From: Comamonas granuli NBRC 101663
GTDB taxonomy: Bacteria > Pseudomonadota > Gammaproteobacteria > Burkholderiales > Burkholderiaceae_C
NCBI RefSeq assembly: GCF_000739995.1
Contig: NZ_BBJX01000002.1
Span: forward strand, 62,001-126,000
DNA: 64,000 bases
Direction of reading: 5' to 3'
In this document: positions 43,398-52,413 of the stretch, piece by piece
How positions within the stretch are numbered: position 1 is the stretch's first letter
How the letters are laid out: every line of letters begins with the position of its first letter
The notes under the pieces: generated by a model
Databases searched by the model: none
What the model was told of the DNA's origin: nothing
Seen by the model: only the letters and a program-made list of their open reading frames with translations
Position numbers and translations under genes: made by a program

Positions 43398-44338
43398 GCA
43401 CGCCACTTTCGAATCTGGCCTGTCCAATCGACAAGCTTTCCATAGATGCCCGACGGAGCACGCTGGACCACGACAATCAGAATGGCACCCATGATCACCA
43501 GCCGGTACTGCTCCGCATCGCGCAGGATCTCGGGGAGGATGGCAAAAATGAAGGCACCGATGATGATCCCGCCGATGCTGGTGCGCCCCCCGATGATCAG
43601 CGCCATCAGCGCAGTGAATCCAAGCTCATAGCCGGTCACGGCCGGGTTGATGTAGGTGAGAAACACCGCATGGAACGAACCCGCGATCGCGGCAATGGAC
43701 GCGCTGACCACGAATGCCAAAAGCTTGGCGGTCGAGATGTCGATGCCAATGGCGTCCGCCAGCAAGGGGTTGTCCCGGATGGCCCGCAGGCGGCGGCCGA
43801 AGGCGGAGCGCATCAGCCAGAAGTAGACGGCGGCGATGATCAGGGCGGCAGTGGCAATCAGAAAATAGAAAGCCAGGGCTTGCTGCTCCGGGAACCCATC
43901 GAGCACGCCCGGTTTGGCGATATTGGAGATCCCGAGTTCGCCGTGGGTAATGGCCAGATTCTTGGACGCGATGTGAATGAGCAGCGCAAACGCCATCGTG
44001 GCAATCACGAAGTAATGCCCCGCCAGCTTCAGTGTGAGCACGCCGATCAAGAGTCCAAAAAGGGCCGCCAGCGCAATGCCCACGGGAATGCTCCACCAGA
44101 AATTGAACCCGTGGTCCACCGTCAGTACCGCGGTGGCATAGGCACCGACGCCGAACAAGGCACCATGCGCCACCGATACCAGACCGGCATGCCCGACGGC
44201 GATATCGACCCCGATGAACAGAATGACAAAAATCAGCAGTTGGGTGGCCAGTTGGAGGTGGTAGTCCGATCCGGAAAAGAACGGCACCAGCACAAAGAAG
44301 ACGACCAGCCACACGAGCAAGGATTTGCGCTCCATCAT
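43394..44338 (-). CDS. livM: Branched-chain-type ABC transporter permease LivM
   Basis: 314 residues with eight or more transmembrane helices. Typical segments: VGHAGLVSVAHGALFGVGAYA, GHYFVIATMAFALLIH, FGRRLRAIRDNPLLADAIGID and GGRTSIGGIIIGAFIFAILPEIL. Start at 44338 overlaps the livH stop; the neighbouring ATG at 44335 is equally possible. Forms the channel with LivH. Confidence 0.92.
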   Translation of the reverse strand: MMERKSLLVWLVVFFVLVPFFSGSDYHLQLATQLLIFVILFIGVDIAVGHAGLVSVAHGALFGVGAYATAVLTVDHGFNFWWSIPVGIALAALFGLLIGVLTLKLAGHYFVIATMAFALLIHIASKNLAITHGELGISNIAKPGVLDGFPEQQALAFYFLIATAALIIAAVYFWLMRSAFGRRLRAIRDNPLLADAIGIDISTAKLLAFVVSASIAAIAGSFHAVFLTYINPAVTGYELGFTALMALIIGGRTSIGGIIIGAFIFAILPEILRDAEQYRLVIMGAILIVVVQRAPSGIYGKLVDWTGQIRKWRA

Positions 44339-45201
44339 CCGACCCTCCCGGCCTTGCCAAACACCCCGCTGGGCTTGAATATCAAAATCGCGATCAGGAA
44401 AATGATCGAGTAGGCATCGCGGATGTGGGGCGAGAAATACGCAGATCCGAAGGACTCTGTGATGCCGACGAAGAGCCCGGCCACCAGGGCGCCATTGATG
44501 GAACCCATACCGGCCATCACCACGATGATGAAGGCCTTGAGGACCAGGAAATCCCCCATCGTGGGATAGACCTGAGAGATGGGCGCCAGCAGCCCGCCAG
44601 CCACCGCCGACAGACCACTGCCCACCGCCATCGTCAGCATCGCGATCTTGCGCGGCGAGATACCCACCACGAGCGCGCCGAACGGGTTCTGTCCGGCCGC
44701 ACGGATCGCGCGCCCCAGGCGCGTCTTCGTCAGGAAGACGTTCAGGCCAATGACCGCCAGCAGGACGCCGGCGATGATGATCAGGCGCTGATAGGTGACC
44801 CGGGCCCCCATGATTTCCACCGCACCGGCGACCGGCGGCTCCACCACCATCGGGTTGGGTCCGAAGGCCAGCAAGGCAATGCCTTGCAGTATCAGCAGCA
44901 AGCCGAAGGCTGCGATGAACAGCGTGGCATGGGGCTTGTCGCGAAGCGGTTCGAAAACCAGATGCTGCACGATTGCGCCCAGCCCCATGCCGACCAGAAC
45001 CGACAACGCCAGGGCCGTAAAGTACGAAAACTCGTTCGATGTCAGGTAGGCCAGCGCATAGGCCGAGATCATCGCATGCGCGCCAAAGGCGAATTGCGGT
45101 ATTTCCAGGACCCCGAATACCAGCGCCAGTGACACTGCCACAAGTCCGTAGACACACCCTGCCATCAATCCATTGGCAAGAATTTGGGCGAAATCGTGCA
45201 T
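44335..45201 (-). CDS. livH: Branched-chain-type ABC transporter permease LivH
   Basis: 288 residues, eight predicted helices. Family pattern: LANGLMAGCVYGLVAVSLAL, TRLGRAIRAAGQNPFGALVVGI, VMAGMGSINGALVAGLFVGI. It lies 11 bp after the binding-protein gene and overlaps livM. Confidence 0.92.
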   Translation of the reverse strand: MHDFAQILANGLMAGCVYGLVAVSLALVFGVLEIPQFAFGAHAMISAYALAYLTSNEFSYFTALALSVLVGMGLGAIVQHLVFEPLRDKPHATLFIAAFGLLLILQGIALLAFGPNPMVVEPPVAGAVEIMGARVTYQRLIIIAGVLLAVIGLNVFLTKTRLGRAIRAAGQNPFGALVVGISPRKIAMLTMAVGSGLSAVAGGLLAPISQVYPTMGDFLVLKAFIIVVMAGMGSINGALVAGLFVGITESFGSAYFSPHIRDAYSIIFLIAILIFKPSGVFGKAGRVG

Positions 45202-45212
45202 GACCTTAAGCT

Positions 45213-46355
45213 TTAGTTGAGGTTGTCCATCTTTCCGGCGTCAAGGAAGCGGCGCGGAAAGACATTGGCCACGGTTTCGCCGTTGGCTTGAAGGCTGCTG
45301 ATGCCAAGCAGGTTCCAGTCACCTGCCAGGACTTCGCCCAAGGACTGGCGAATCTTGGCGGCGTCGGTGGTGGTGCCGGCTTTTTCCATGGCCTTGAGCA
45401 CCCACATCGTCTGGCCATACCCGTCGGCGCTGATCACCGTCGGATCGGTTTTGCTGACCTTGGCGTACTGCTCCTTGAAGCGCTTCACGGGTGCGCTGTC
45501 GAGGTTCCACTGCGAACCCAGGAAGTAGGAGTTCTTGTACTGGTCGGCCTTGACGAACTTGCCCAGTTCATCCGGATCGCAGGCCAGGTCGATGATGAAG
45601 TCGCCGGTGAACCCCAGTTCGCGCGCTTGCTTGATGATGGGCGCGATCGCCGGGCAGGCGCCGGGCAGCCCGATGAGGTCCGGCTTGTCGCGCAGCAACG
45701 AGGTGATCTGCGGATAGAAGTCGGTCGTGCCAATCACCCAGGTGGACAGGGCCCCGACCTGCCCCCCGGCCTTCTTCCAACCCTCGGAGAAAGTTTCGAC
45801 CCAGGCCTTGCCGAACTCGTCCTCGCTTTGCATGAAGCCCACTTTGCTGCTCTTGCGACCTTCGTTCTTGAAGACTTGCGCAAACTTGGCGGTCAGGCCG
45901 GGCATGTAGCTGTAGGTGTTGTACCAATAGCGCACCACCAGGGGGTTGTTCGCCTGCACCAGCTTGTTCGATGCAGAGGAAGTGACGACGACGAATGGAG
46001 GATTGGAGGTGGCGTTGAAGCCGATAATGGGGAAGGTCTCGATGCTGGTCGCCATGACCATGGCGGCCACCTTGTTCTGCGATGACAGCCGGCGCCCGCA
46101 GGCCGCCGACTTGGCCGAATCGGCCTGGGTGTCGCAGAACACGGCTTCGACTTTGTGGTTCTTGCCACCCACCGTGATGCCGCCCGCGGCATTGACTTCC
46201 TGGAGCGCCGTATTCACTCCGTTGACGAAGTTGGTCCCAAACTGGGCCATGGTGCCGGATTGGATGGCGGGCACGCCGATTTGCACGGTTTGGGCCATGG
46301 CCAGCGCCGGGGCGCAGGACAGCAGTGCGGCTTGAATAATCGTCTTGAGTTTCAT
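45213..46355 (-). CDS. Branched-chain-type ABC transporter binding protein (LivK family)
   Basis: 380 residues. A signal peptide ends APALAMAQ; the mature protein has the type I periplasmic fold (VQIGVPAIQSGTMAQFGTNF, VNTALQEVNAAGGITVGGKN, VAAMVMATSIETFPIIGF). In this family substrates range from leucine to aromatic acids and amides; the linked acyl-CoA ligase and enoyl-CoA hydratase point to a carboxylic acid rather than an amino acid. CCGGAGAAA precedes the ATG. Confidence 0.9.
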   Translation of the reverse strand: MKLKTIIQAALLSCAPALAMAQTVQIGVPAIQSGTMAQFGTNFVNGVNTALQEVNAAGGITVGGKNHKVEAVFCDTQADSAKSAACGRRLSSQNKVAAMVMATSIETFPIIGFNATSNPPFVVVTSSASNKLVQANNPLVVRYWYNTYSYMPGLTAKFAQVFKNEGRKSSKVGFMQSEDEFGKAWVETFSEGWKKAGGQVGALSTWVIGTTDFYPQITSLLRDKPDLIGLPGACPAIAPIIKQARELGFTGDFIIDLACDPDELGKFVKADQYKNSYFLGSQWNLDSAPVKRFKEQYAKVSKTDPTVISADGYGQTMWVLKAMEKAGTTTDAAKIRQSLGEVLAGDWNLLGISSLQANGETVANVFPRRFLDAGKMDNLN

Positions 46356-46372
46356 GGGTTTTCTCCGGTGTT

Positions 46373-47137
46373 TCAGGACTTGAATCGCTTCGAGTAGTTG
46401 GTTCGGACCGTCTTCGCTTCTTCTTCCACGTCCACGAACAGCATCGTGAACAGGTCGCTGGCCGGGTTGGGCATCAGACCGCGCTCGGCTTCACGGATCG
46501 TCGAGAGCGAGCTCAGCAGCAGCGAACTGGGGCGCTTCACCACATCGGCGACGATCTCGTCCACAAAGGGCATCAGCTTGTCTTCTTCGAGTACGCGGGT
46601 CACGAAGCCTTCCATGTACGGGCTGGATGCCGTCACCTTGTTGCAGGTCAGCACCATCTCCGCCGTGCGCGTGATGCCGATATAGCGGGCGATCGTGGCC
46701 ACGCCGCCCAAAGAGAACGGGATGCCCATGTCCAGTTCCGGCACATAGAAAATGGTGTCCGGCGTGGCGTAACGCAGATTGCAGACCGCAGCCAGCAGAA
46801 AACCGGCACCGACCACGTAGCCCCGCAGCGCGCAGACGGTGACCACGGGCAGCTCATTGATGCGCGCGAATGCGTTTTGCATGCGCTTGTTGGCGATCCA
46901 GATGCTCTTGGTATCCGTGGCGCTTTGTTCGCAGGCTACGTCAAACCCGGCGCTGAAGTTCTTGCCTTCACCGCTGAACACAATGCATTTGACGTCTGGT
47001 CGGGCGGCCAATTGCTCGGCAGCCGAAGCCAGTTCCTCGCACATCTCCGGAAGCAGGGCGTTGTACTTTGCGGGTCGATTCAGGCGGATGTCGGCCCGGC
47101 CGCCATCGACGTTGACGAGAATGTGCTGGTAACTCAC
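46373..47137 (-). CDS. Enoyl-CoA hydratase/isomerase family protein
   Basis: 254 residues of the crotonase fold. Oxyanion-hole segments NFSAGFDVACEQS and ALRGYVVGAGFLLAAVCNLRYA; ELDMGIPFSLGGVATIARYIG contains the position of the catalytic acid. It probably hydrates or cleaves the CoA ester made by the adjacent ligase. The ATG overlaps the ligase stop, and the transporter gene follows 17 bp later. The exact substrate is unknown; hydroxycinnamoyl-CoA-type chemistry is one possibility. Confidence 0.87.
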   Translation of the reverse strand: MSYQHILVNVDGGRADIRLNRPAKYNALLPEMCEELASAAEQLAARPDVKCIVFSGEGKNFSAGFDVACEQSATDTKSIWIANKRMQNAFARINELPVVTVCALRGYVVGAGFLLAAVCNLRYATPDTIFYVPELDMGIPFSLGGVATIARYIGITRTAEMVLTCNKVTASSPYMEGFVTRVLEEDKLMPFVDEIVADVVKRPSSLLLSSLSTIREAERGLMPNPASDLFTMLFVDVEEEAKTVRTNYSKRFKS

Positions 47138-48732
47138 TGGGTTTCCTTATAGAGATTGGTATAGGTGCTTCGAATGACGTGTTTCTGCACCTTGCCTCCG
47201 ACGGTCTCGGGCAAGGCGTCCACAAAGACGTATTGCTTGGGCTGCTCAAAGGGCGCCAGGCGCTGCTTGGCCAGCTCCCTCAGCTCCTTGTCGTCGACGG
47301 CAGCGCCGGGTTTTCGCACCACGAAGGCGGTGACGGCCTCCCCCCAGCGGTCGTGCGGAAGGCCCACGATCGCGGTCTTGAGCACTGCCGGGTGGGCATT
47401 GAGAATGGCCTCGACGCGGATGCAGGTGACGTTTTCACCGCCGGTCTTGACGATGTCCTTGAATCGGTCGGCAAGAATGCGCTGCCCTTCTTCGCCCCAC
47501 TTGAAAGCGTCACCGCCGTGGAACCAGCCGCCGCGGAATGCATCGCGGGTGTCCTCGGGTTTCTTGTAATAGCCCGCCATGAGTGCCGGCGAGCGGTAGG
47601 CCGCCTCGCCCACAGAGAAATCACCCATCGGAATGGCCTGGCCGTCCGGCCCCGCGATTTTTGCGGCCATGAGGCCATGCGGCTGGCCAACGTAGTTTTC
47701 CTGCGGCGAGGTGCGCTGGAAGAGCTCGGGGTGCTTCTCTATCCAGAAGCGGTGCGCGCAGACGACCTCGGTCTGCCCGATGATTTCGATGAATTTGACC
47801 CCTTCGCCGAGATGACGGCGTGCCTTGGCATGGAGTTGCGGATTCATCGGCGCCCAGCCAAAGATGACGGTTTTCAGGCTCGCAGCGGAGAGATCGCCGT
47901 CTTTTTCGAACTCCGCCGTGACAGCGTCGATCGCTTGGGGTGCCCCACCCCAGAGTGAGGTCACTTTTTCTTGGTCGATCGCTTCAGCAAGCAGACGCGG
48001 ATTCATCCTGCGGCCGATGACGGCCTTGCCGCCCGACATGATGGTGTTGTAGATAATGCCGTCGCCGACGTGGTAGATGATCGGCAGGAACGAGCACATC
48101 ACGAAATCGGATTCGTAGTCGATGCCGATCATGCCGATGCCATTGAAGCTCAGGGCCGCGAACATGGTGTTGGTGTGCGACACCATGACGCCCTTGGGCG
48201 TGGAGGTGGAGCCAGACGTGAACAACAGCTCCCAGATATCGTCACCATGGATCTCCACTTCGGGCTCGGCGTCCGATGCCTCGGCGACGAACTCGGCGAA
48301 TGTGCGCATCGGGGCGTCCTTGGCGGCAAGCCTGATCTGGTGCAGGACCGGGATTTTGGTTTTCGCCGCCAGACGCATCACACGGTCGGCAAAATCCGAG
48401 TCCGTCACGAGCGCTGCCGGCTCGCACAGTTCAATCAATTGTTCCAGTACGTCGTCGCTGAGGTTGGGATTCACCGGTGCGACCGTCACCCCCGCTTTTG
48501 CCATACCGATCTTCGCAAGAATGGCCTCTGCCGAATTCTCACAAACCATCACGACAATGCGCCCCGCGCTCACGCCGGCAGACCGCATGGCATTTGCGTA
48601 TTGATTTGCCAGAATATCCGCCCGCGCGGCGGTCAGCTCCGCGTTATCAGGTGATTCGTAGGCCCCGTCCCAGGCGCGCAAGACCTTACGCATCGGATCG
48701 GCCCATTTGATTCGCTCGAACAGGTCGCCCAT
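47134..48732 (-). CDS. AMP-forming acyl-CoA synthetase
   Basis: 532 residues of the ANL superfamily. Motifs: phosphate loop [18 protein letters not shown], aromatic/acid-binding GWAPMNP, IIGQTEV, GWFHGGDAF (hinge Asp), RFKDIVKTGGENV, and the C-terminal catalytic lysine in TVGGKVQKHVIR. It activates a carboxylic acid with ATP and CoA. Placed between the TetR regulator and the enoyl-CoA hydratase on one strand. The 72-bp gap upstream contains a dyad overlapping the leader. Confidence 0.9.
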   Translation of the reverse strand: MGDLFERIKWADPMRKVLRAWDGAYESPDNAELTAARADILANQYANAMRSAGVSAGRIVVMVCENSAEAILAKIGMAKAGVTVAPVNPNLSDDVLEQLIELCEPAALVTDSDFADRVMRLAAKTKIPVLHQIRLAAKDAPMRTFAEFVAEASDAEPEVEIHGDDIWELLFTSGSTSTPKGVMVSHTNTMFAALSFNGIGMIGIDYESDFVMCSFLPIIYHVGDGIIYNTIMSGGKAVIGRRMNPRLLAEAIDQEKVTSLWGGAPQAIDAVTAEFEKDGDLSAASLKTVIFGWAPMNPQLHAKARRHLGEGVKFIEIIGQTEVVCAHRFWIEKHPELFQRTSPQENYVGQPHGLMAAKIAGPDGQAIPMGDFSVGEAAYRSPALMAGYYKKPEDTRDAFRGGWFHGGDAFKWGEEGQRILADRFKDIVKTGGENVTCIRVEAILNAHPAVLKTAIVGLPHDRWGEAVTAFVVRKPGAAVDDKELRELAKQRLAPFEQPKQYVFVDALPETVGGKVQKHVIRSTYTNLYKETQ

Positions 48733-48734
48733 GG

Positions 48735-48758
48735 ATACCCGATTTCAACGATCGGTAT
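48735..48758. promoter_or_regulatory. Inverted repeat in the leader of the acyl-CoA ligase gene
   Basis: ATACC-C-GAT and ATCGGTAT flank seven bases and end three bases before the start codon. It could be an operator or a hairpin over the ribosome binding site; it does not resemble the TetR operators upstream. Confidence 0.45.
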
Positions 48759-48804
48759 TCCGCCGTCCGCGCAAGGAATTCACATCTATTTTCACTTCTG
48801 TCTC

Positions 48805-49485
48805 CTAAATAACCTTCAATACCAGTTCGTAGATCTGGTTAACCACCTCGTCGTTATCGATGCTGCGCTCGCCCATTCGATAAAGCTCGCTTTTGGTCTC
48901 TACCATGGAGTAAATCATTTCTACCACCAGGGAGGGACGCGTTCCGTGCGTGATGCCGTGGTTGTTCTCCTGTATTTCTCGAATCGTAGACTTCATTCGC
49001 CCAATGTATTTTTTGTTGTAATCTATGAGCCTCGAGCTCCGAAAATAATGGTCACGGCGCAGTTCCAAATAGAGATTTGCGATGGCGACATCCTGGCACA
49101 AGCACCGGAGGTTGTGTGCAATGCCAAATCGGATTCGATCGTAGGGATTCGCTATTTCCGCGAGACTGACTTCATATTCGCGCAACGTTATTTCGTACCA
49201 AGCGCAAATTACCGCCTCAAGAATTTCTTTTTTTGATCGATAAAACTTGTACAAAGCCCCTTCGGCCAAACCCGCTTCTTTGGCGATCTCGCTGATCGAA
49301 CCTGCGTGGTATCCCTTCTCACGGAATACCTTGAGCGCTGCTGTCTGGATCTGCTGCTCCCGCACTGCCTTGGGCAGGCGCTGGTTTCGTTTTTGCCGCG
49401 CCTGTGCAGGCTCCGGCAGCTCGCCCGCATGGCCGTCGGCCGTCGGGCGAGCGTCTTTTGCGCGGGAGGTCGATGGCTTGGGCAT
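48805..49485 (-). CDS. TetR-family regulator of the acyl-CoA/transport operon
   Basis: 226 residues. After a charged 40-residue tail comes the helix-turn-helix REQQIQTAALKVFREKGYHA ... SISEIAKEAGLAEGALYKFYRSKKEIL; the C-terminal domain is of the kind found in fatty-acid regulators (FadR/AcrR-like). First gene of the island operon. The ATG has no Shine-Dalgarno; two operators lie immediately upstream, so a very short leader and tight autorepression are likely. An acyl-CoA is the expected inducer. Confidence 0.9.
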   Translation of the reverse strand: MPKPSTSRAKDARPTADGHAGELPEPAQARQKRNQRLPKAVREQQIQTAALKVFREKGYHAGSISEIAKEAGLAEGALYKFYRSKKEILEAVICAWYEITLREYEVSLAEIANPYDRIRFGIAHNLRCLCQDVAIANLYLELRRDHYFRSSRLIDYNKKYIGRMKSTIREIQENNHGITHGTRPSLVVEMIYSMVETKSELYRMGERSIDNDEVVNQIYELVLKVI

Positions 49486-49492
49486 GACTTAG

Positions 49493-49526
49493 TGAGCGGT
49501 GTTCATTTATTAGTGAGCGGCGCTCA
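49493..49526. promoter_or_regulatory. Two tandem TetR operators
   Basis: TGAGCGGTGTTCA (49493-49505) and TGAGCGGCGCTCA (49514-49526) are dyads whose starts are 21 bp, two helical turns, apart, with shared flanks (TTAGTGAGCGG...TCAT). They begin eight bases before the tetR start codon. Confidence 0.82.
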
Positions 49527-49857
49527 TCTTATGGGCGGGAAGCCCCTTTGGGACTAGTAAAAACCCTGATGAAACACCCCCTTCGGCCACGCTCCAGATC
49601 TGTGCGAGACAGGAGGATAGCCTTCGCCTCATCTCGATGATGAACACAAAAGAGGCATGTTCAGCATAAAATAAACACTGATAGACTCAAAAGACACGAA
49701 ACAACCAACCGATCCGCGGCGCGTGGCATGCACGCCCCACCCTCCCAAGACCGGTATCTGACCTGGGCCAGCACGCCAGCAGCCTCCTGCCAGCCCGCCC
49801 CTGACCGCGCCCGTGGAGACAGCCGGGCCCGCCGTCGGCCCCATGACCAGCGCCCTG
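49527..49857. other. Gene-free stretch between the tetR operators and the IS remnant
   Basis: No convincing coding region. The first 150 bp are AT-richer than the surroundings (AGCATAAAATAAACACTGATAG-like) and the second part is GC-rich, so this probably holds the junction where the island or the IS was inserted. No inverted repeat or target duplication was found by eye. Confidence 0.5.
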
Positions 49858-50713
49858 TCACCCCATGGCGGTGACAGTCTTTTGATCCCACACCTTCGCC
49901 CGGATGCGGGCCTTGGTGCGTTCGAGCTGGTCGATCAGCGCATCCACGGGCTTGTCCTTGTCCTTGTCCAGGGCGCGGCGCAAACCCGGGCGCATGACCA
50001 CATGCCAGCGCACGGTTTGCCGAGCATCAGGGCGCTTGTCCACCCCTGGGTAGCCTGCGTCGCCAAAGGCGTGCGTCTCCTGCCCTTGCAGCAGGCTGTG
50101 GGCTTCGATCACATCACCGACGTTGCCACTGGTGCCTCGCACCGTGTGCACTAGGCCCGAATCTGCATCCACTCCAATGTGGGCCTTCATGCCAAAGTAC
50201 CACTGGTTGCCCTTCTTGCTTTGGTGCATCTCGGGGTCGCGCTCGCCGCTTTGGTTCTTGGTGGAACTGGGTGCTGCAATGAGCGTGGCATCCACCACCG
50301 CGCCCGCTTTGAATTGCAGCCCTGTGGCTTGCAGCAGTGCATTGACGGTGGCCAGGATTTGCTCAGCCAGCTTGTGGCGCTCGAGCAAGTGACGAAAGCG
50401 CAGGATGCTCGATTCGCTGGGGATGCGCTCGTCCCAGTGGGACAGGCCTGCAAAGTCACGAATGGCTGGCACGTCGTGCAGCGCTTCTCCCATCGCCGGG
50501 TCACTGAGCTTGAACCATTGCTGCGTGAAGTGGATGCGCAGCAGGGTCTGTACTGCAAAGGGCTGCTGGCCCCGGCGCCCGCCCTCGGCGGGCATAGGGC
50601 TCTATCGGCGAGACCAGTTCAGCCCACGGAACCACCAACTCCATGGCATCCAGGAATTCGCGCTTGCGGGTGCGCTTGACGGTGTTGCTCAGGCCCAGGC
50701 TGATTCAGTGCAT
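49858..50713 (-). pseudogene. Degraded IS5-family transposase
   Basis: Minus-strand remnant. From the ATG at 50713 the third codon is TGA; the frame then reads SLGLSNTVKRTRKREFLDAM, but a one-base insertion near 50595 shifts it before GGRRGQQPFAVQTLLRIHF. The rest follows IS5 transposases: VVDATLIAAPSSTKN (first Asp), QWYFGMKAHIGVDADSGLVH, FGDAGYPGVDKRPD (second Asp). The chain stops at RIRAKVWDQKT, just where VEHPFR with the catalytic Glu is expected, so the 3' end is lost. Terminal inverted repeats were not identified. Not functional. Confidence 0.88.
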
Positions 50714-50776
50714 TGAACAAATGTTGCACTTGGACTCGAATCCGCCCTTATCTATCCAGCGCGGGCCGCTATTGTT

Positions 50777-52231
50777 TTAGACAGGCCCGTGCCGATGCTG
50801 CGGTCGCACTGTCGCACCGGGCCCGAACTGGATGCGGTTGCGTCCCTCCTCCTTGGCCAGGTACATCGCCGCGTCTGCCCGGTCGACCACAGCGCTCTGG
50901 GGCTCGTCACGCCCGTGGAATACCGCCACGCCAATGCTGGCGGTGCATTGGTGTCTGATGGCCGGAGCGGAGGGTGCTACCTGGAGCATATAGGGCTCAG
51001 CCAGGCGGGTGCGGACTTTCTCCGCGATGGCTGCGGCCTGTTCGGAGGCCTCGCCGGGCTGCGTGCTCAGTTCGCACAGCAGCACGACGAACTCGTCGCC
51101 GCCAAAACGGGCTACGGTGTCGGCTTCGCGCACGCAGGCTTTCAGGCGCTCGGCCACTTCGATCAGCAGCAGGTCGCCTACGCCGTGGCCGTGGGTGTCA
51201 TTCAGAGGCTTGAAGTTGTCGAGGTCGAGGAACAGCAGCGCGCCATGGCGGTGGCTGCGCTTGCTGGCCGACATGGCCTGCTCGAGGTGCTCTACCAGCA
51301 GGCGGCGGTTGGCCAGGTGGGTGAGGGGATCGTAAAAGGCGAGCTGGCGCACCTGCTCTTCCAGCCGCTTGCGCTCGGTGATCTCGCGCGTGATGCCGTG
51401 GTAGCCGATGATTTCGCCCTGCGCGTTGCGGTCGGGCTTGGACATGACCTCGCCCCAGATCAGGCGGCCGTCCTTGCAGCGGTGCTGCACCTGAAAGTTC
51501 AGAAACCCGACCGGCGCGCCGGACGCCTCCTCCTGTGCGCGGCGCGCGATCATGGCTTTCACTACGGCGACGCCTTCGTCGTTGAACATGTCAAACACAT
51601 GGTGGCCCAGCACTTCGTCGGCCCGAAAGCCGCGCAGACGCTCGTCCGCCGGGCTGATGTAGTTGACGATGAGCCGGGCGTCGGTGCGCCACAGCACATC
51701 CTGCGCGTCTTCCGTGAGCAGGCGGTAGAGCGCCTGGCTGTCGTGCAGCGCCCGGGTGCGTTCGGCCACCAGGGCCTGCAGGGCGCTGTTCTGCTCCTGC
51801 AGGCCTTTGAGGGGGTAGACCTCACCGTCCTGCGTACTCTGGTAGGGGATGGAATAGCTGCAGTGCACGATCAGCCACACCTCACCTTCGCGGCGGAAGA
51901 TCAGCACCAGCCGTGCCACTTCTTTCGACAGCTGGTGACCGCCGCTGGGCAGGTGGATGTGGAAGAAGGCGGTGGTCACCACCACGTCTTCGCTGAGGTC
52001 CTGCAGCGCGAGGTCGAGCATGTCGATGCGGATGCGGCCGGGCACCTGGGCAAAGTCCTGACGGGTGATGCGGACCCATTCGTCGCGGTCGTGGATCAGC
52101 CGGGTTCCGCTGCCAGGGTAGCCACTGAATTCCTGGCTGAAGCGCGTGGTCAGGCGGTCATCCCGTGCGGCGTACATCTCGATGTACTCGTCGAACAGCT
52201 CGCGAATCTTGCGCTGGCGATCTGGGTGCAT
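50777..52231 (-). CDS. NTF2-like/PAS/GGDEF diguanylate cyclase
   Basis: 484 residues. The N-terminal 140 residues (FDEYIEMYAARDDRLTTRFS, VVTTAFFHIHLP, EVWLIVHCSYSIPY) look like a SnoaL/NTF2-type sensor domain; a short coiled coil and a PAS domain (LYRLLTEDAQDVLWRTDARL; HGITREITERKRLEE) follow, then GGDEF with RFGGDEFVVLL. It should make cyclic-di-GMP in the cytoplasm in response to a small ligand. The ATG at 52231 (MHPDRQRKI) is preferred over one 15 codons upstream. No EAL domain. Confidence 0.87.
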   Translation of the reverse strand: MHPDRQRKIRELFDEYIEMYAARDDRLTTRFSQEFSGYPGSGTRLIHDRDEWVRITRQDFAQVPGRIRIDMLDLALQDLSEDVVVTTAFFHIHLPSGGHQLSKEVARLVLIFRREGEVWLIVHCSYSIPYQSTQDGEVYPLKGLQEQNSALQALVAERTRALHDSQALYRLLTEDAQDVLWRTDARLIVNYISPADERLRGFRADEVLGHHVFDMFNDEGVAVVKAMIARRAQEEASGAPVGFLNFQVQHRCKDGRLIWGEVMSKPDRNAQGEIIGYHGITREITERKRLEEQVRQLAFYDPLTHLANRRLLVEHLEQAMSASKRSHRHGALLFLDLDNFKPLNDTHGHGVGDLLLIEVAERLKACVREADTVARFGGDEFVVLLCELSTQPGEASEQAAAIAEKVRTRLAEPYMLQVAPSAPAIRHQCTASIGVAVFHGRDEPQSAVVDRADAAMYLAKEEGRNRIQFGPGATVRPQHRHGPV

Positions 52232-52413
52232 GGTGCTGAAAATCCTGGTGGCTGGGAGTATCCGGACAGCGCCCATGACCGTTGCAAGGCACGCAGCACG
52301 ATACGCCTTGTTACTCTACACCGCCACCGGGCAGAACGGAGGACGCACAGCGCGGCGGCGCATCACGCAAGAATGCCCCCCGCCATGGGGCATTTGTTGC
52401 CACAATGCCGGAC

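Noticed and set aside
49629-49844. A 71-codon frame in the gap beside the IS remnant
   Set aside because: No ribosome binding site, no domain, skewed composition; it crosses the AT/GC junction of the gap.
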